DNA of 13,126 nt, from the NCBI GenBank assembly GCA_964554065.1, contig CAZKMQ010000019.1, positions 1-13,126 of the forward strand. The letters run 5' to 3'. The position numbers were made by a program, and so were the translations under genes. Numbering within the stretch: the stretch's first letter is position 1; each line of letters starts with the position of its first letter. The notes under the pieces are model-generated. The model searched no databases. It worked only from the letters and a program-made list of their open reading frames with translations, and was not told the DNA's origin. Shown piece after piece: positions 1-6,300 of this stretch. Origin of the DNA: CAZKMQ01 sp964554065. GTDB lineage: Bacteria; Patescibacteriota; Patescibacteriia; Magasanikbacterales; JBBTQS01.

Positions 1-2
1 GC

Positions 3-644
3 ATCCGAGTTCGTGCTTTGCGTAATGAAACACGCATGAGCTTAGAAGATCTTTCTGACAAAACCCATGTGCCGATCCACCACTTAGAAGCACTTGAGCG
101 CTGCGAGTATCACAAACTTCCAGAAGGAATTTATCGTAAGGCAATGTTGCGCAAAGTATTAGAAGCACTGAATGAGCACCCGGAAATTTTTATAGACGAA
201 CTCATCACTCATGAGAAAACTTCAGCGCACAAACCAAAATGGCAGGAACGCACCCAGCAACGGACATTTAATATGACGCTTTTCCTGCGCACAACTGTAT
301 CTGTTTTGGTAATAGGCATTATTGGTGGGTATCTTGGCATGCACGTTCACGGAATACTACGCGCACCAGAGCTTGCAGTTTTTAATCCATACGAAGGACA
401 AATTGTTGCTACACCACAGACTACTATCCAGGGTAAGACTGACGCGGACACAACTATTCATATTAATGGCATCGAAGTACTTGCCAATAGCACAGGTCAA
501 TTCGAACAAATCATTCCACTACACATTGGTCAGAACACAGTACGTATTGAATCAAAAAAGAAGTTCGGCGCTACAAGCAGCATTGACCGATTAGTTACTT
601 TTGAACCAATAGAAGACAATGAGAAAGTTTCACTTGCACCATAG
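3..644 (+). CDS. RodZ-like protein: HTH, one membrane helix, extracellular Ig-like domain (5' partial)
   Basis: The reading frame is open to the left edge (frame starting at base 3, first visible residues IRVRALRNETRMSLEDLSDK), so the true start lies outside the window; 213 residues are visible. The first ~55 residues fit the RodZ-type helix-turn-helix (HTH_25: an R-x-x-R-x-x-x-x-x-S-L-x-x-L-x-x-x-T pattern, then EALERCEYHKLPEGIYRKAML). A basic, polar linker follows, then one hydrophobic helix at about visible residues 93-112 (FLRTTVSVLVIGIIGGYLG). The outer part (FNPYEGQIVATPQTTIQGKT onward) resembles a small bacterial Ig-like/glucodextranase-B fold with the usual 'TTIHINGIEV...G.F...I.L..G.N.V.I.....FG' rhythm. 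Inferred role: a membrane protein with a cytoplasmic HTH, linked to cell shape or the envelope. RodZ normally carries a different C-terminal domain (DUF4115), so the symbol rodZ is not assigned. It lies 85 bp upstream of recA on the same strand. Confidence 0.75.
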   Translation: MRVRALRNETRMSLEDLSDKTHVPIHHLEALERCEYHKLPEGIYRKAMLRKVLEALNEHPEIFIDELITHEKTSAHKPKWQERTQQRTFNMTLFLRTTVSVLVIGIIGGYLGMHVHGILRAPELAVFNPYEGQIVATPQTTIQGKTDADTTIHINGIEVLANSTGQFEQIIPLHIGQNTVRIESKKKFGATSSIDRLVTFEPIEDNEKVSLAP

Positions 645-675
645 ATAATCCGCAGGTACAATACACTAACCTTGG

Positions 676-700
676 AAAGGGAGGGCCAAAACCTCTTTTT
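676..700 (+). terminator. Possible weak hairpin terminator between the RodZ-like gene and recA
   Basis: AAAGGGAGG (676-684) can pair with CCTCTTTTT (692-700) around a 7-nt loop, giving nine pairs including two G-U. The right arm is itself the T-run. This could end the upstream transcript or act as a leader hairpin of recA. The stem is weak and A/U-rich at its base, so the call is tentative. Confidence 0.35.
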
Positions 701-729
701 CAATTTTATAAGGGAATAACAAAAAATAT

Positions 730-1824
730 ATGGCCAAAACAAGTACAGAAACACAAGAAAAGTCCAAAGCAGCTGAAGTTGCTATTGCACAAATCAAAGA
801 GCGCTTTGGAGATAACGCAATTATGCGCTTTGGAGAAGCACATACTTCTCAAGTTGACGCTGTCCCTACCGGCTGCCTATCACTGGACATTGCACTCGGT
901 GTTGGTGGTGTACCACGCGGAAGAATAATCGAAATATTTGGACCAGAAGCATCTGGAAAAACAACTTTAGCTCAGCATATTATTGCTGAGACACAAAAGT
1001 TAGGAGGCATAGCAGCATTTATCGACGCAGAACATGCACTTGACCCAGACTATGCAAGAAAAATTGGCGTGGATGTTGACCAAATGCTTATTTCACAACC
1101 AGACACTGGAGAACAAGCACTTGAAATCCTTGAGACATTGGTGCGTTCAAATGCTGTAGACATTGTAGTGGTAGACTCAGTAGCAGCACTGGTTCCAAAA
1201 GCAGAAATCGAAGGTGAAATGGGTGATCGCCATGTCGGATTACAAGCCAGGCTTATGAGCCAAGCATTACGCAAGCTTGCCGGAATTGTGAACAAATCTA
1301 AGACAGTCATTATCTTTATTAACCAAACACGAATTAAGATCGGTGTATTCTACGGCAATCCAGAAACAACAACTGGCGGTACTGCGCTAAAGTTCTACTC
1401 ATCAATCCGTATTGAAATCCGTCGTCGTGCGCAAATAAAGCAAGGTGATAAGATTATCGGCAATCGCGTAAAAGTGAAAGTGGTAAAGAATAAAGTTGCT
1501 GCACCATTTCACACTACTGAATTTGATATCATGTATAACGAAGGTATATCACTGGCCGGCGACCTAATTGAAACTGGCGTTGCACACAAAATCGTGAAAA
1601 AGGCTGGAAACAGTTACAGTTATGTCGATGAAAAGTTAGGTGTTGGAAAAGAGAAAGCAAAGACTTACCTGCGAGAGAATCCAGCTCTTATGCAAACCAT
1701 CCGCACAGAAATTCTTGAAACTATTAACGTGGCACGCGCCGAAGAGCTTGCTGCACTACGGCCAACTGAAGCTGCTGCATCAGAAACGGAAGAGGAAAAA
1801 GAACCAACTGAAGAACTTGCATAA
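730..1824 (+). CDS. recA: Recombinase RecA
   Basis: ATP-dependent strand-exchange protein for homologous recombination and repair. The 364 residues are close to the family norm. Seen in order: N-terminal helix with KERFGDNAIMRFGE (~23-36); Walker A GPEASGKT (71-78); the FIDAEHALDP segment (98-106); Walker B IVVVDS (145-150); loop L1 region EGEMGDRHVGLQARLMSQALRK, of which GEMGDRHVGLQARLM is diagnostic; loop L2 with NQTRIKIGVFYGNPETTTGG (198-217); and a strongly acidic tail (SETEEEKEPTEELA) as usual for RecA. Walker A has Ala where most RecA proteins have Ser (GPESSGKT), a tolerated change. The ATG at 730 is chosen because the family N-terminus begins there. No good Shine-Dalgarno is present: AGGGA at 711-715 is 14 nt away. 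I saw no convincing -35/-10 pair, so transcription may come from upstream or from a weak promoter. The gene ends before a strong terminator at 1836. Confidence 0.98.
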   Translation: MAKTSTETQEKSKAAEVAIAQIKERFGDNAIMRFGEAHTSQVDAVPTGCLSLDIALGVGGVPRGRIIEIFGPEASGKTTLAQHIIAETQKLGGIAAFIDAEHALDPDYARKIGVDVDQMLISQPDTGEQALEILETLVRSNAVDIVVVDSVAALVPKAEIEGEMGDRHVGLQARLMSQALRKLAGIVNKSKTVIIFINQTRIKIGVFYGNPETTTGGTALKFYSSIRIEIRRRAQIKQGDKIIGNRVKVKVVKNKVAAPFHTTEFDIMYNEGISLAGDLIETGVAHKIVKKAGNSYSYVDEKLGVGKEKAKTYLRENPALMQTIRTEILETINVARAEELAALRPTEAAASETEEEKEPTEELA

Positions 1825-1835
1825 AATTTAAAAAT

Positions 1836-1872
1836 CAAAAAACCACTTCTCGTTAATAGAGGTGGTTTTTTG
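1836..1872. terminator. Bidirectional intrinsic terminator between recA and the convergent membrane gene
   Basis: A 15-bp stem (1836-1850 with 1858-1872, one T-G pair on the plus strand) encloses a 7-nt loop and is flanked by A-runs on the left and T-runs on the right. It therefore works for recA on the plus strand and for the 1888-2385 gene on the minus strand. Confidence 0.9.
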
Positions 1873-1887
1873 TTGGTTGCCGACTGA

Positions 1888-2385
1888 TCAGCCAACTGCC
1901 AGTGCACTCCTCATCCTGAAGTATGCTTTCTTGATGAGGTGTCGCTCCAGAATACGAGTGAAAAAATAACTTCCAACCTGCGCCGCAAGAGATACGATCA
2001 CAGCAATGATGTAAATTTCTAGCATATTCACATTGAACACGATAAGCCCAATGAATGCGTGTGAAATCCCAAGGACTACGATCGTAGGACTCTGGACATG
2101 CATCTGCATCTGCCAGTAAAACCTGGATACGGCTTGCTCAACTGATCGCTTACCATCCCTTCGCTGTAGACCACCCATTCGTTCACGGAGATCGCCCAAT
2201 GTGAGAAGCCAAGTAGCGACAAATATGAAGCTAATAGCCACTGCAAGAATCTTAATCCCAACAGTTGCCCCGTACGGCTCATCACCGTTACTTATCGCAG
2301 CGAGATACGCCAGTCCTGCTCCGCAAAGTACTGCCAGCGCGTTACACAGGACGATTCGAATCCTTGAAAGCATGATGTATTTCAT
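1888..2385 (-). CDS. Unknown four-helix membrane protein
   Basis: No family recognised. The 165 residues contain four hydrophobic segments at about 9-31, 42-63, 101-118 and 121-146. They are arranged as two hairpins around a polar, basic middle loop (about 64-100, LGDLRERMGGLQRRDGKR...). The C-terminal end is also basic (RILERHLIKKAYFRMR), so both are predicted to face the cytoplasm. The start at 2385 is well supported: an excellent Shine-Dalgarno, AAGGAGG (complement of 2390-2396), lies 4 nt before the ATG. This is unlike almost every other gene here. It is a single-gene unit between a promoter at about 2432-2460 and the shared terminator at 1836-1872. Glu is encoded by GAG at least as often as GAA, unlike recA. 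This could be a lineage-specific or acquired gene; its function is unknown. Confidence 0.75.
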   Translation of the reverse strand: MKYIMLSRIRIVLCNALAVLCGAGLAYLAAISNGDEPYGATVGIKILAVAISFIFVATWLLTLGDLRERMGGLQRRDGKRSVEQAVSRFYWQMQMHVQSPTIVVLGISHAFIGLIVFNVNMLEIYIIAVIVSLAAQVGSYFFTRILERHLIKKAYFRMRSALAVG

Positions 2386-2401
2386 ACACCCTCCTTGCTA
2401 T

Positions 2402-2460
2402 ATTGTATCTGGGAACATCCACAGACAGGACAGCGTATCAACTCTGAGCAAATATGTCAA
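2402..2460 (-). promoter_or_regulatory. Promoter region for the 1888-2385 membrane gene
   Basis: On the minus strand there is TTGACA (complement of 2455-2460), a 17-nt spacer ending in TGA, then TACGCT (complement of 2432-2437). This is an extended -10 arrangement with a perfect -35. A second possible -10, TACAAT (complement of 2402-2407), sits closer to the gene but has no matching -35. Confidence 0.55.
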
Positions 2461-2488
2461 GCATTCACACACTGTCCACATAGATAAT

Positions 2489-2517
2489 TTGACCGTCGCA
2501 CTTTAAATTCATATACT
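2489..2517 (+). promoter_or_regulatory. Promoter for the coiled-coil gene
   Basis: TTGACC (2489-2494), a 17-nt spacer and TATACT (2512-2517), both one base from sigma-70 consensus. Predicted transcription start is around 2524, leaving a leader of about 23 nt. It diverges from the promoter at 2402-2460; the two -35 boxes are about 28 bp apart. Confidence 0.7.
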
Positions 2518-2546
2518 GATATAACCTATTCACTAATCATGAATAT

Positions 2547-2855
2547 ATGAACCTAGAATCAATCAATGCAAATATCGAAAAGAGTCAGGAAGAAATTTTA
2601 AGTGCATTACACTTGTTTTCCATAGCCGTTCAGGAACAATTTGAAGAAGTTCACCAAAAGTTTGATACGAAGTTTGAAGAAGTTGATCGGAAATTAGAAG
2701 CGCATAGCAAACGCTTTGACGAAGTACTCTCAGGGCAAGACGTAATCTTAGGCAGGCTAGAAAATGTTGAACAAGAAGTAACATTCTGGAATCCAGCTAT
2801 CACTAGAAACCAAAGAGATATCGAAAAGATTAACAAACGACTAAAGTTGATCTAA
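2547..2855 (+). CDS. Small coiled-coil protein of unknown function
   Basis: A 102-residue, highly charged, helix-forming protein with no signal peptide, cysteine or membrane segment. Residues ~30-75 carry a near-repeat (FEEVHQKFDTK, then FEEVDRKLEAH, then KRFDEV), with hydrophobic residues spaced as in a coiled coil. WNPAITRNQRDIEKINKRLKLI closes the protein with a second short amphipathic helix. Small proteins of this style are common in Patescibacteria, usually annotated hypothetical; some resemble tail-fibre or tropomyosin-like coils only because of composition. Inferred: it oligomerises. No Shine-Dalgarno precedes the ATG. The start is the first in-frame ATG after the promoter at 2489-2517; an ATG at 2539 opens only a three-codon frame. 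It stands alone between its promoter and the terminator at 2856-2888. Confidence 0.75.
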   Translation: MNLESINANIEKSQEEILSALHLFSIAVQEQFEEVHQKFDTKFEEVDRKLEAHSKRFDEVLSGQDVILGRLENVEQEVTFWNPAITRNQRDIEKINKRLKLI

Positions 2856-2888
2856 TTAAAAACACCCTCGCGTCGAGGGTGTTTTTAA
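2856..2888. terminator. Bidirectional terminator between the coiled-coil gene and efp
   Basis: A perfect 15-bp inverted repeat (2856-2870 with 2874-2888) with a 3-nt loop: a GC-rich core (CACCCTCG/CGAGGGTG) flanked by A5 and T5. It begins directly at the coiled-coil stop codon and ends 10 bp from the efp stop codon on the other strand. Confidence 0.93.
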
Positions 2889-2898
2889 AATGAATGTT

Positions 2899-3465
2899 TT
2901 AACTATTTACGCGCTCGCTATATGTTCCATCCTCAGTATTCACAGCTATGGATTCACCTTCTTTTATAAACACCGGCGCTTGAATTGTGGCACCAGTCTC
3001 AAGCTCAACCTCTTTCATAGCAGTGCCACTTGCTGTGTCGCCTTTTGCACCATCTGGCGCACTAGTAACTTTGAGTGTCATCTTCTTTGGTGTCTCAACA
3101 GTAATAACCGCACCATCACTAAATACTCCAACTACTTTCTGACCGTCTTTCATAAACCGCATCACATCTCCAATCATGTCTTTACTCACCGCTACTTGCT
3201 CATACGTCTCCTGGTCCATAAAATGTGCGAAATCATCGTCTGCATATAGAAAATTCAAACTATTACGATCAACGCGCGCAGGCTCCAGACCACTCGTGTC
3301 ATGAAAAGTCTGATCAACTGTGCCGCCAGTTTTTATATTCTTTAATTTAGTCTTTACAAATGCACCACCTTTCCCAGGCTTCACATGCTGATATTCGCTG
3401 ACGATATAAAGTTCTCCGCGAAACTTCACAACTGCGCCTTTTTTTAAAAAATCTATTGTACCCAT
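2899..3465 (-). CDS. efp: Translation elongation factor P
   Basis: EF-P binds between the P and E sites of the ribosome and rescues stalling at consecutive prolines. Starting at the ATG at 3465 gives 188 residues, the normal length, with the typical N-terminus MGTIDFLKKGAVVKFRGELY. An upstream in-frame ATG at 3486 would add seven atypical residues and is rejected. The three-beta-barrel layout is visible: a KOW-like domain I to ~65, the 'LNFLYADDDFAHFMDQETYEQ' type segment (family LYxDxxxxxFMD) in domain II, and the C-terminal GDTASGTAMKEVELETGATI...FIKEGESIAVNTEDGTYSERV. The loop tip is KPGKGGAF with Lys32, the residue modified in Lys-type EF-P; no modification enzyme gene is in the window. 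There is no Shine-Dalgarno. The gene lies behind the rpsR terminator, so it is either read through or has a weak promoter of its own that I could not define. Confidence 0.97.
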   Translation of the reverse strand: MGTIDFLKKGAVVKFRGELYIVSEYQHVKPGKGGAFVKTKLKNIKTGGTVDQTFHDTSGLEPARVDRNSLNFLYADDDFAHFMDQETYEQVAVSKDMIGDVMRFMKDGQKVVGVFSDGAVITVETPKKMTLKVTSAPDGAKGDTASGTAMKEVELETGATIQAPVFIKEGESIAVNTEDGTYSERVNS

Positions 3466-3475
3466 AGTGTATTTT

Positions 3476-3514
3476 ATTAAAAACAAAGAAGAGGCCCGTT
3501 GCCGGGCCGCGTCT
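3476..3514 (-). terminator. Terminator or attenuator between rpsR and efp
   Basis: Read on the minus strand, GGCCCG-GCAA-CGGGCC (complement of 3493-3508) forms a six-pair all-GC stem capped by a GNRA-type GCAA loop. AAGA/TCTT extends it around a small bulge, and a T-rich run follows (complement of about 3474-3492). It sits just past the rpsR stop codon (3518) and before the efp start (3465). Confidence 0.75.
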
Positions 3515-3517
3515 TAT

Positions 3518-3760
3518 TTATGATGGAATGTATGGCATCAATGCCATTTGCCGAGCTTGCTTAATTGCACGCGCTGCTTTGCGTTGGTGCAATGCACACA
3601 AGCCAGAGCGACGTCGCTGCGCAATCTTCATATACGAAGATATGAAGCGCTTTAATGTGTTCACGTCTGTATAGTCGACTACTTTCTGGTTTACACAATA
3701 ATGGCACATTTTCTTCACTTTCTTGCCGGCGGTAGGTTTTTTTGTTCGTGGTCCTGGCAT
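3518..3760 (-). CDS. rpsR: 30S ribosomal protein S18
   Basis: An 80-residue small-subunit protein that pairs with S6 on the ribosomal platform. The core YCVNQKVVDYTDVNTLKRFI ... KIAQRRRSGLCALHQRKAARAIKQARQMALMPY is diagnostic. Cys19, Cys22, Cys55 and His58 form the C-x2-C/C-x2-H zinc site found in the zinc-binding form of S18. The start is the ATG at 3760 (MPGPRTKKPT); the frame stays open further upstream, but that stretch overlaps ssb and is not S18-like. There is no Shine-Dalgarno: the start lies only 4 nt after the ssb stop, so translation is probably coupled. It is the last gene of the rpsF-ssb-rpsR operon; rplI, often next in other bacteria, is absent here. Confidence 0.97.
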   Translation of the reverse strand: MPGPRTKKPTAGKKVKKMCHYCVNQKVVDYTDVNTLKRFISSYMKIAQRRRSGLCALHQRKAARAIKQARQMALMPYIPS

Positions 3761-3764
3761 AGTA

Positions 3765-4247
3765 TTAGAATGGAATATCTTCAATCTTAATCTCATCGTC
3801 CTGAACCTGTGGCGCACTTACGCTTGCCGGAGGATTTGCAGGAGTAGATGAGCCAAATGACTCATAAGTTGGTGCGCCTGCTGCAGCTGCTGCTGGAGCT
3901 GCACCACCACCTTGACCGCGAGGGCCATCAAGCATAATCATGTCACTTGCTATAATTTCTGTTTTGTATTTGCGCACACCATCATTTCCTGTCCAATCGC
4001 GCGTCTGAATTCGTCCTTCAATATATACACGACGACCCTTGTTCAAATATTGCGCACAGATTTCTGCAAGCTTACCCCAAGCAACAATGTCGTGGTATTC
4101 TGGCTTGTCCTGCATTTGTCCTGAACTGTCTTTGTATCGATAGTTAGTTGCCACTGCAAAATTCGCAACCTGTGTTCCACTTGGGATACTTCTTACTTCT
4201 GGGTCACGTGTTAAGCGACCGATTACCATTGCTTTATTCAAATCCAT
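3765..4247 (-). CDS. ssb: Single-stranded DNA-binding protein
   Basis: Coats single-stranded DNA in replication, repair and recombination. The 160 residues comprise an OB fold at ~1-108 (MDLNKAMVIGRLTRDPEVRS, VANFAVATNYRY, YHDIVAWGKLAEICAQYLNK, GRRVYIEGRIQTRDW, the standard SSB blocks). A flexible Gly/Ala/Pro/Ser-rich linker follows (GQGGGAAPAAAAAGAPTYES...). The acidic tip DDEIKIEDIPF is the conserved protein-docking tail (family DDDIPF). The ATG at 4247 starts exactly at the family N-terminus, 11 nt after the rpsF stop. No Shine-Dalgarno is seen, suggesting coupling to rpsF. Its position between rpsF and rpsR is one of the most conserved bacterial gene orders. Confidence 0.98.
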   Translation of the reverse strand: MDLNKAMVIGRLTRDPEVRSIPSGTQVANFAVATNYRYKDSSGQMQDKPEYHDIVAWGKLAEICAQYLNKGRRVYIEGRIQTRDWTGNDGVRKYKTEIIASDMIMLDGPRGQGGGAAPAAAAAGAPTYESFGSSTPANPPASVSAPQVQDDEIKIEDIPF

Positions 4248-4258
4248 AGAATTTTGTG

Positions 4259-4750
4259 TTAAAGATTTTCTGGAATAAAGTCTTTCTCGAGCAAGTCATC
4301 TAACTTCTTGTCGAGCGCCTTCATATCTACTGGTTTTGCATCTTCTGCTTTAGCAGCTGGTGTTGTAACAGGCTTCGGTGTATACATTGGCTTGCGACGT
4401 GATTGTGTTCGCGCTTTACGTGGAGCAATCAAAGCACCCTGAGCAAATGAATACACACGCTTTTTCTCAGGAGCTACACGGAATGTATAGCGAAGCAATC
4501 CTGCAAATCGTTCCAATACTGGACGAATCGGCTTAGCTTTCTCTTCTTCCAGTTCAAATTGCGAATTTACATACCATCCGAACTTGGTGTGCTTAATTGC
4601 ATATGCCAAGCGATGCTTACCAAGATTTTCCATAGCCAAATCTGCTGCACCATTGGTTTCAAGTACAGATTTCAATTCAGTTTTCTTTGATTCAAGTTCT
4701 TCTTCAGTCAAACTTCCAGGAAGAACAAATAACAGTTCGTACACAGGCAT
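4259..4750 (-). CDS. rpsF: 30S ribosomal protein S6 with C-terminal extension
   Basis: S6 heterodimerises with S18 on the 30S platform. Residues 1-~95 match S6: MPVYELLFVLPGSLTEEEL at the start, then LGKHRLAYAIKHTKFGWYVN and IRPVLERFAGLLRYTFRV. A 65-70 residue tail follows that is first basic (ALIAPRKARTQSRRKPMYTP), then Pro/Ala-rich, then a short charged helix (DMKALDKKLDDLLEKDF). The 163 residues are longer than the typical 95-135. S6 tails vary between groups (in E. coli the tail is poly-Glu), and this one probably reaches rRNA through its basic part. The ATG at 4750 has only a weak AAGAG upstream. It is the first gene of the operon, driven by the promoter at 4777-4805. Confidence 0.95.
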   Translation of the reverse strand: MPVYELLFVLPGSLTEEELESKKTELKSVLETNGAADLAMENLGKHRLAYAIKHTKFGWYVNSQFELEEEKAKPIRPVLERFAGLLRYTFRVAPEKKRVYSFAQGALIAPRKARTQSRRKPMYTPKPVTTPAAKAEDAKPVDMKALDKKLDDLLEKDFIPENL

Positions 4751-4776
4751 AATAGACTCTTATTCTTAGTTGGCGT

Positions 4777-4810
4777 ATCATAACATAATCCGTTTTTGGG
4801 CGCAAGCGCC
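4777..4810 (-). promoter_or_regulatory. rpsF operon promoter with overlapping palindrome
   Basis: On the minus strand there is TTGCGC (complement of 4800-4805), a 17-nt spacer ending in TGT, then TATGAT (complement of 4777-4782): a good extended -10 and a weak -35. Predicted start is near 4770, leaving a leader of about 20 nt. A perfect palindrome, GGCGC-AA-GCGCC (4799-4810), covers the -35 box, which would suit an operator. Confidence 0.6.
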
Positions 4811-4838
4811 TGATTTTACCTAATTTTCCCCAATTCCT

Positions 4839-6269
4839 ATGATATCCAAAGTATTTTCCGCTGCCACAATTGGCATGCAAACAACCCCAATTGAAATAGA
4901 AACAGATATGCGTGGTGGTTTTCCAGGTTTTACAATTGTTGGACTGCCAGACACTGCGGTTCAAGAAGCAAAAGAGCGAATTAAAACAGCAATTACTAAT
5001 GCAGGCCTGGAATTCCCGTATTCATACCGAATAACAGTGAACCTGGCACCAGCAACTATCCGTAAAGTTGGAACTGTGTACGATCTCCCTATTGCAGTTG
5101 GAATCCTCCTTAATATATACAAAATAAAACTTTCCGCTCCTCATACTAAAATATTTGCTGGTGAACTTGCACTTGATGGATCACTAAGATACACGCAAAA
5201 CATTCTTCCTATTATTCTGCGCAGTGACCCAAAACAAGAATTCTTCATTCCAAAGCAAAACTGCAATCACTGTATGCAGCGCTTGGTTTTTCCAGTGGAA
5301 AACCTCAAGCAACTTATTGACCATTTGTCTGGTAAAAAAAGCATAACTCCACTCAGAGCACAACCTGTTACCTCAAGCTCGCCAGAGAACTTCATTGACT
5401 TTGCAAAAATCATTGGACAATCAACTGCTAAACGCGCGCTGGAAATCGCAGCAGCAGGAAAACATAATATATTACTTACAGGTCCGCCAGGCGCTGGCAA
5501 GACCATGCTGGCGCGTGCACTTCCGTCGATTCTTCCTAAGATGACTCAGAAGGAAATTCTTGAAGTCACCCATGTACATTCAATTGCAAAACAACTCAGT
5601 GAGCAATCGCCATTTATTACGCGGCGCCCGTTCCGGGCGCCGCACAACACCATCTCTGCAGCCGCACTTATTGGAGGAGGAGCAACACCAACACCAGGAG
5701 AAATAAGTCTTGCGCATCACGGCGTCCTATTTCTTGATGAATTTCCAGAATTTCGTAGAGGTGTTCTTGAAACACTTCGTCAACCGCTTGAGCACGGAAC
5801 TATTACAATCACTCGCGCAAAATACACATGCCGATTCCCAGCACGATTTATTTTAGTTGCGGCACAGAACCCGTGTCCATGTGGTTATGCAACTTCACCT
5901 GACCACGAATGCACATGCAGTGCTGCGTCAATTCACAATTACAAAAAGAAAATCTCTGGTCCGCTACTCGACAGAATTGACATGCATGCTGATGTACCAC
6001 GCGTGCCAATTGAGAATATTTCAAGAAATACAAAAGCTGAATCAAGTGCGACTATTCGCAAAAGAGTTCATCGAGCACTCAAACAAAAAAGTTGCGCAAT
6101 AGACATGGATGCAGAACAAGTACTTAACCAAGCTGCAAACAAACTCAAGCTTTCAGTGCGCAGTTACAAGCGCAGCAAGAACGTCGCACAAACAATTGCC
6201 AAACTATCTGGAGAAACAACCATTACTAAAGACCATATTTTTGAAGCATTGCTCTATCGCGCACCTTGA
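4839..6269 (+). CDS. comM: ComM/YifB-type AAA+ Mg-chelatase-like ATPase
   Basis: ComM is a hexameric helicase that extends strand exchange during natural transformation, working with RecA. Order seen: an N-terminal Lon-S5-like/ChlI domain (~1-165: MISKVFSAATIGMQTTPIEIE, GFPGFTIVGLPDTAVQEAKERI, VNLAPATIRK, YDLPIAVGIL, IFAGELALDGSLR); Walker A GPPGAGKT (215-222); RPFRAPHNTISAAALIGGG (263-281); Walker B GVLFLDEFPEF (295-305); the Cys cluster NPCPCGY...CTC with SIHNYKKKISGPLLDRIDMH (344-383); and the C-terminal LSVRSYKRSKNVAQTIAKLSG helix bundle ending FEALLYRAP. The 476 residues are about 30 fewer than the common ~505. The gap falls near 405-425, where the usual R-x-x-Q-x-x-R...LN segment is missing. 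The ATG at 4839 matches the family start; there is no Shine-Dalgarno, and TAATTT (4821-4826) would place transcription start close to the ATG (near-leaderless). Confidence 0.95.
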   Translation: MISKVFSAATIGMQTTPIEIETDMRGGFPGFTIVGLPDTAVQEAKERIKTAITNAGLEFPYSYRITVNLAPATIRKVGTVYDLPIAVGILLNIYKIKLSAPHTKIFAGELALDGSLRYTQNILPIILRSDPKQEFFIPKQNCNHCMQRLVFPVENLKQLIDHLSGKKSITPLRAQPVTSSSPENFIDFAKIIGQSTAKRALEIAAAGKHNILLTGPPGAGKTMLARALPSILPKMTQKEILEVTHVHSIAKQLSEQSPFITRRPFRAPHNTISAAALIGGGATPTPGEISLAHHGVLFLDEFPEFRRGVLETLRQPLEHGTITITRAKYTCRFPARFILVAAQNPCPCGYATSPDHECTCSAASIHNYKKKISGPLLDRIDMHADVPRVPIENISRNTKAESSATIRKRVHRALKQKSCAIDMDAEQVLNQAANKLKLSVRSYKRSKNVAQTIAKLSGETTITKDHIFEALLYRAP

Positions 6270-6294
6270 CAAAACAATATAAATAACCTACAAT
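6266..6294 (+). promoter_or_regulatory. Strong promoter for the 6377 gene, overlapping the comM stop codon
   Basis: TTGACA (6266-6271, perfect), a 17-nt spacer and TACAAT (6289-6294, one mismatch). The -35 box includes the comM TGA (6267-6269). Predicted start is near 6301. Confidence 0.8.
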
Positions 6295-6300
6295 TTTACA

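Noticed and set aside
2539..2550. Three-codon frame ATG-AAT-ATA-TGA overlapping the coiled-coil start
   Set aside because: It could be a leader for coupled translation, but it has no Shine-Dalgarno and such short frames arise by chance.
2890..3249. Plus-strand 119-codon frame opposite efp
   Set aside because: Antisense to a certain gene; the product has no family features.
3466..3486. Upstream in-frame ATG for efp adding seven residues
   Set aside because: EF-P proteins begin at MGTIDF-like sequence; the extra residues overlap the terminator region and lack support.
3761..3817. Upstream extension of rpsR (19 more residues)
   Set aside because: It overlaps the end of ssb in another frame and is not S18-like; the MPGPRTKK start is natural and lies 4 nt after the ssb stop.
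4751..4798. S6:S18-binding leader RNA upstream of rpsF
   Set aside because: The predicted leader is only ~20 nt and shows no suitable hairpin with the expected bulge.
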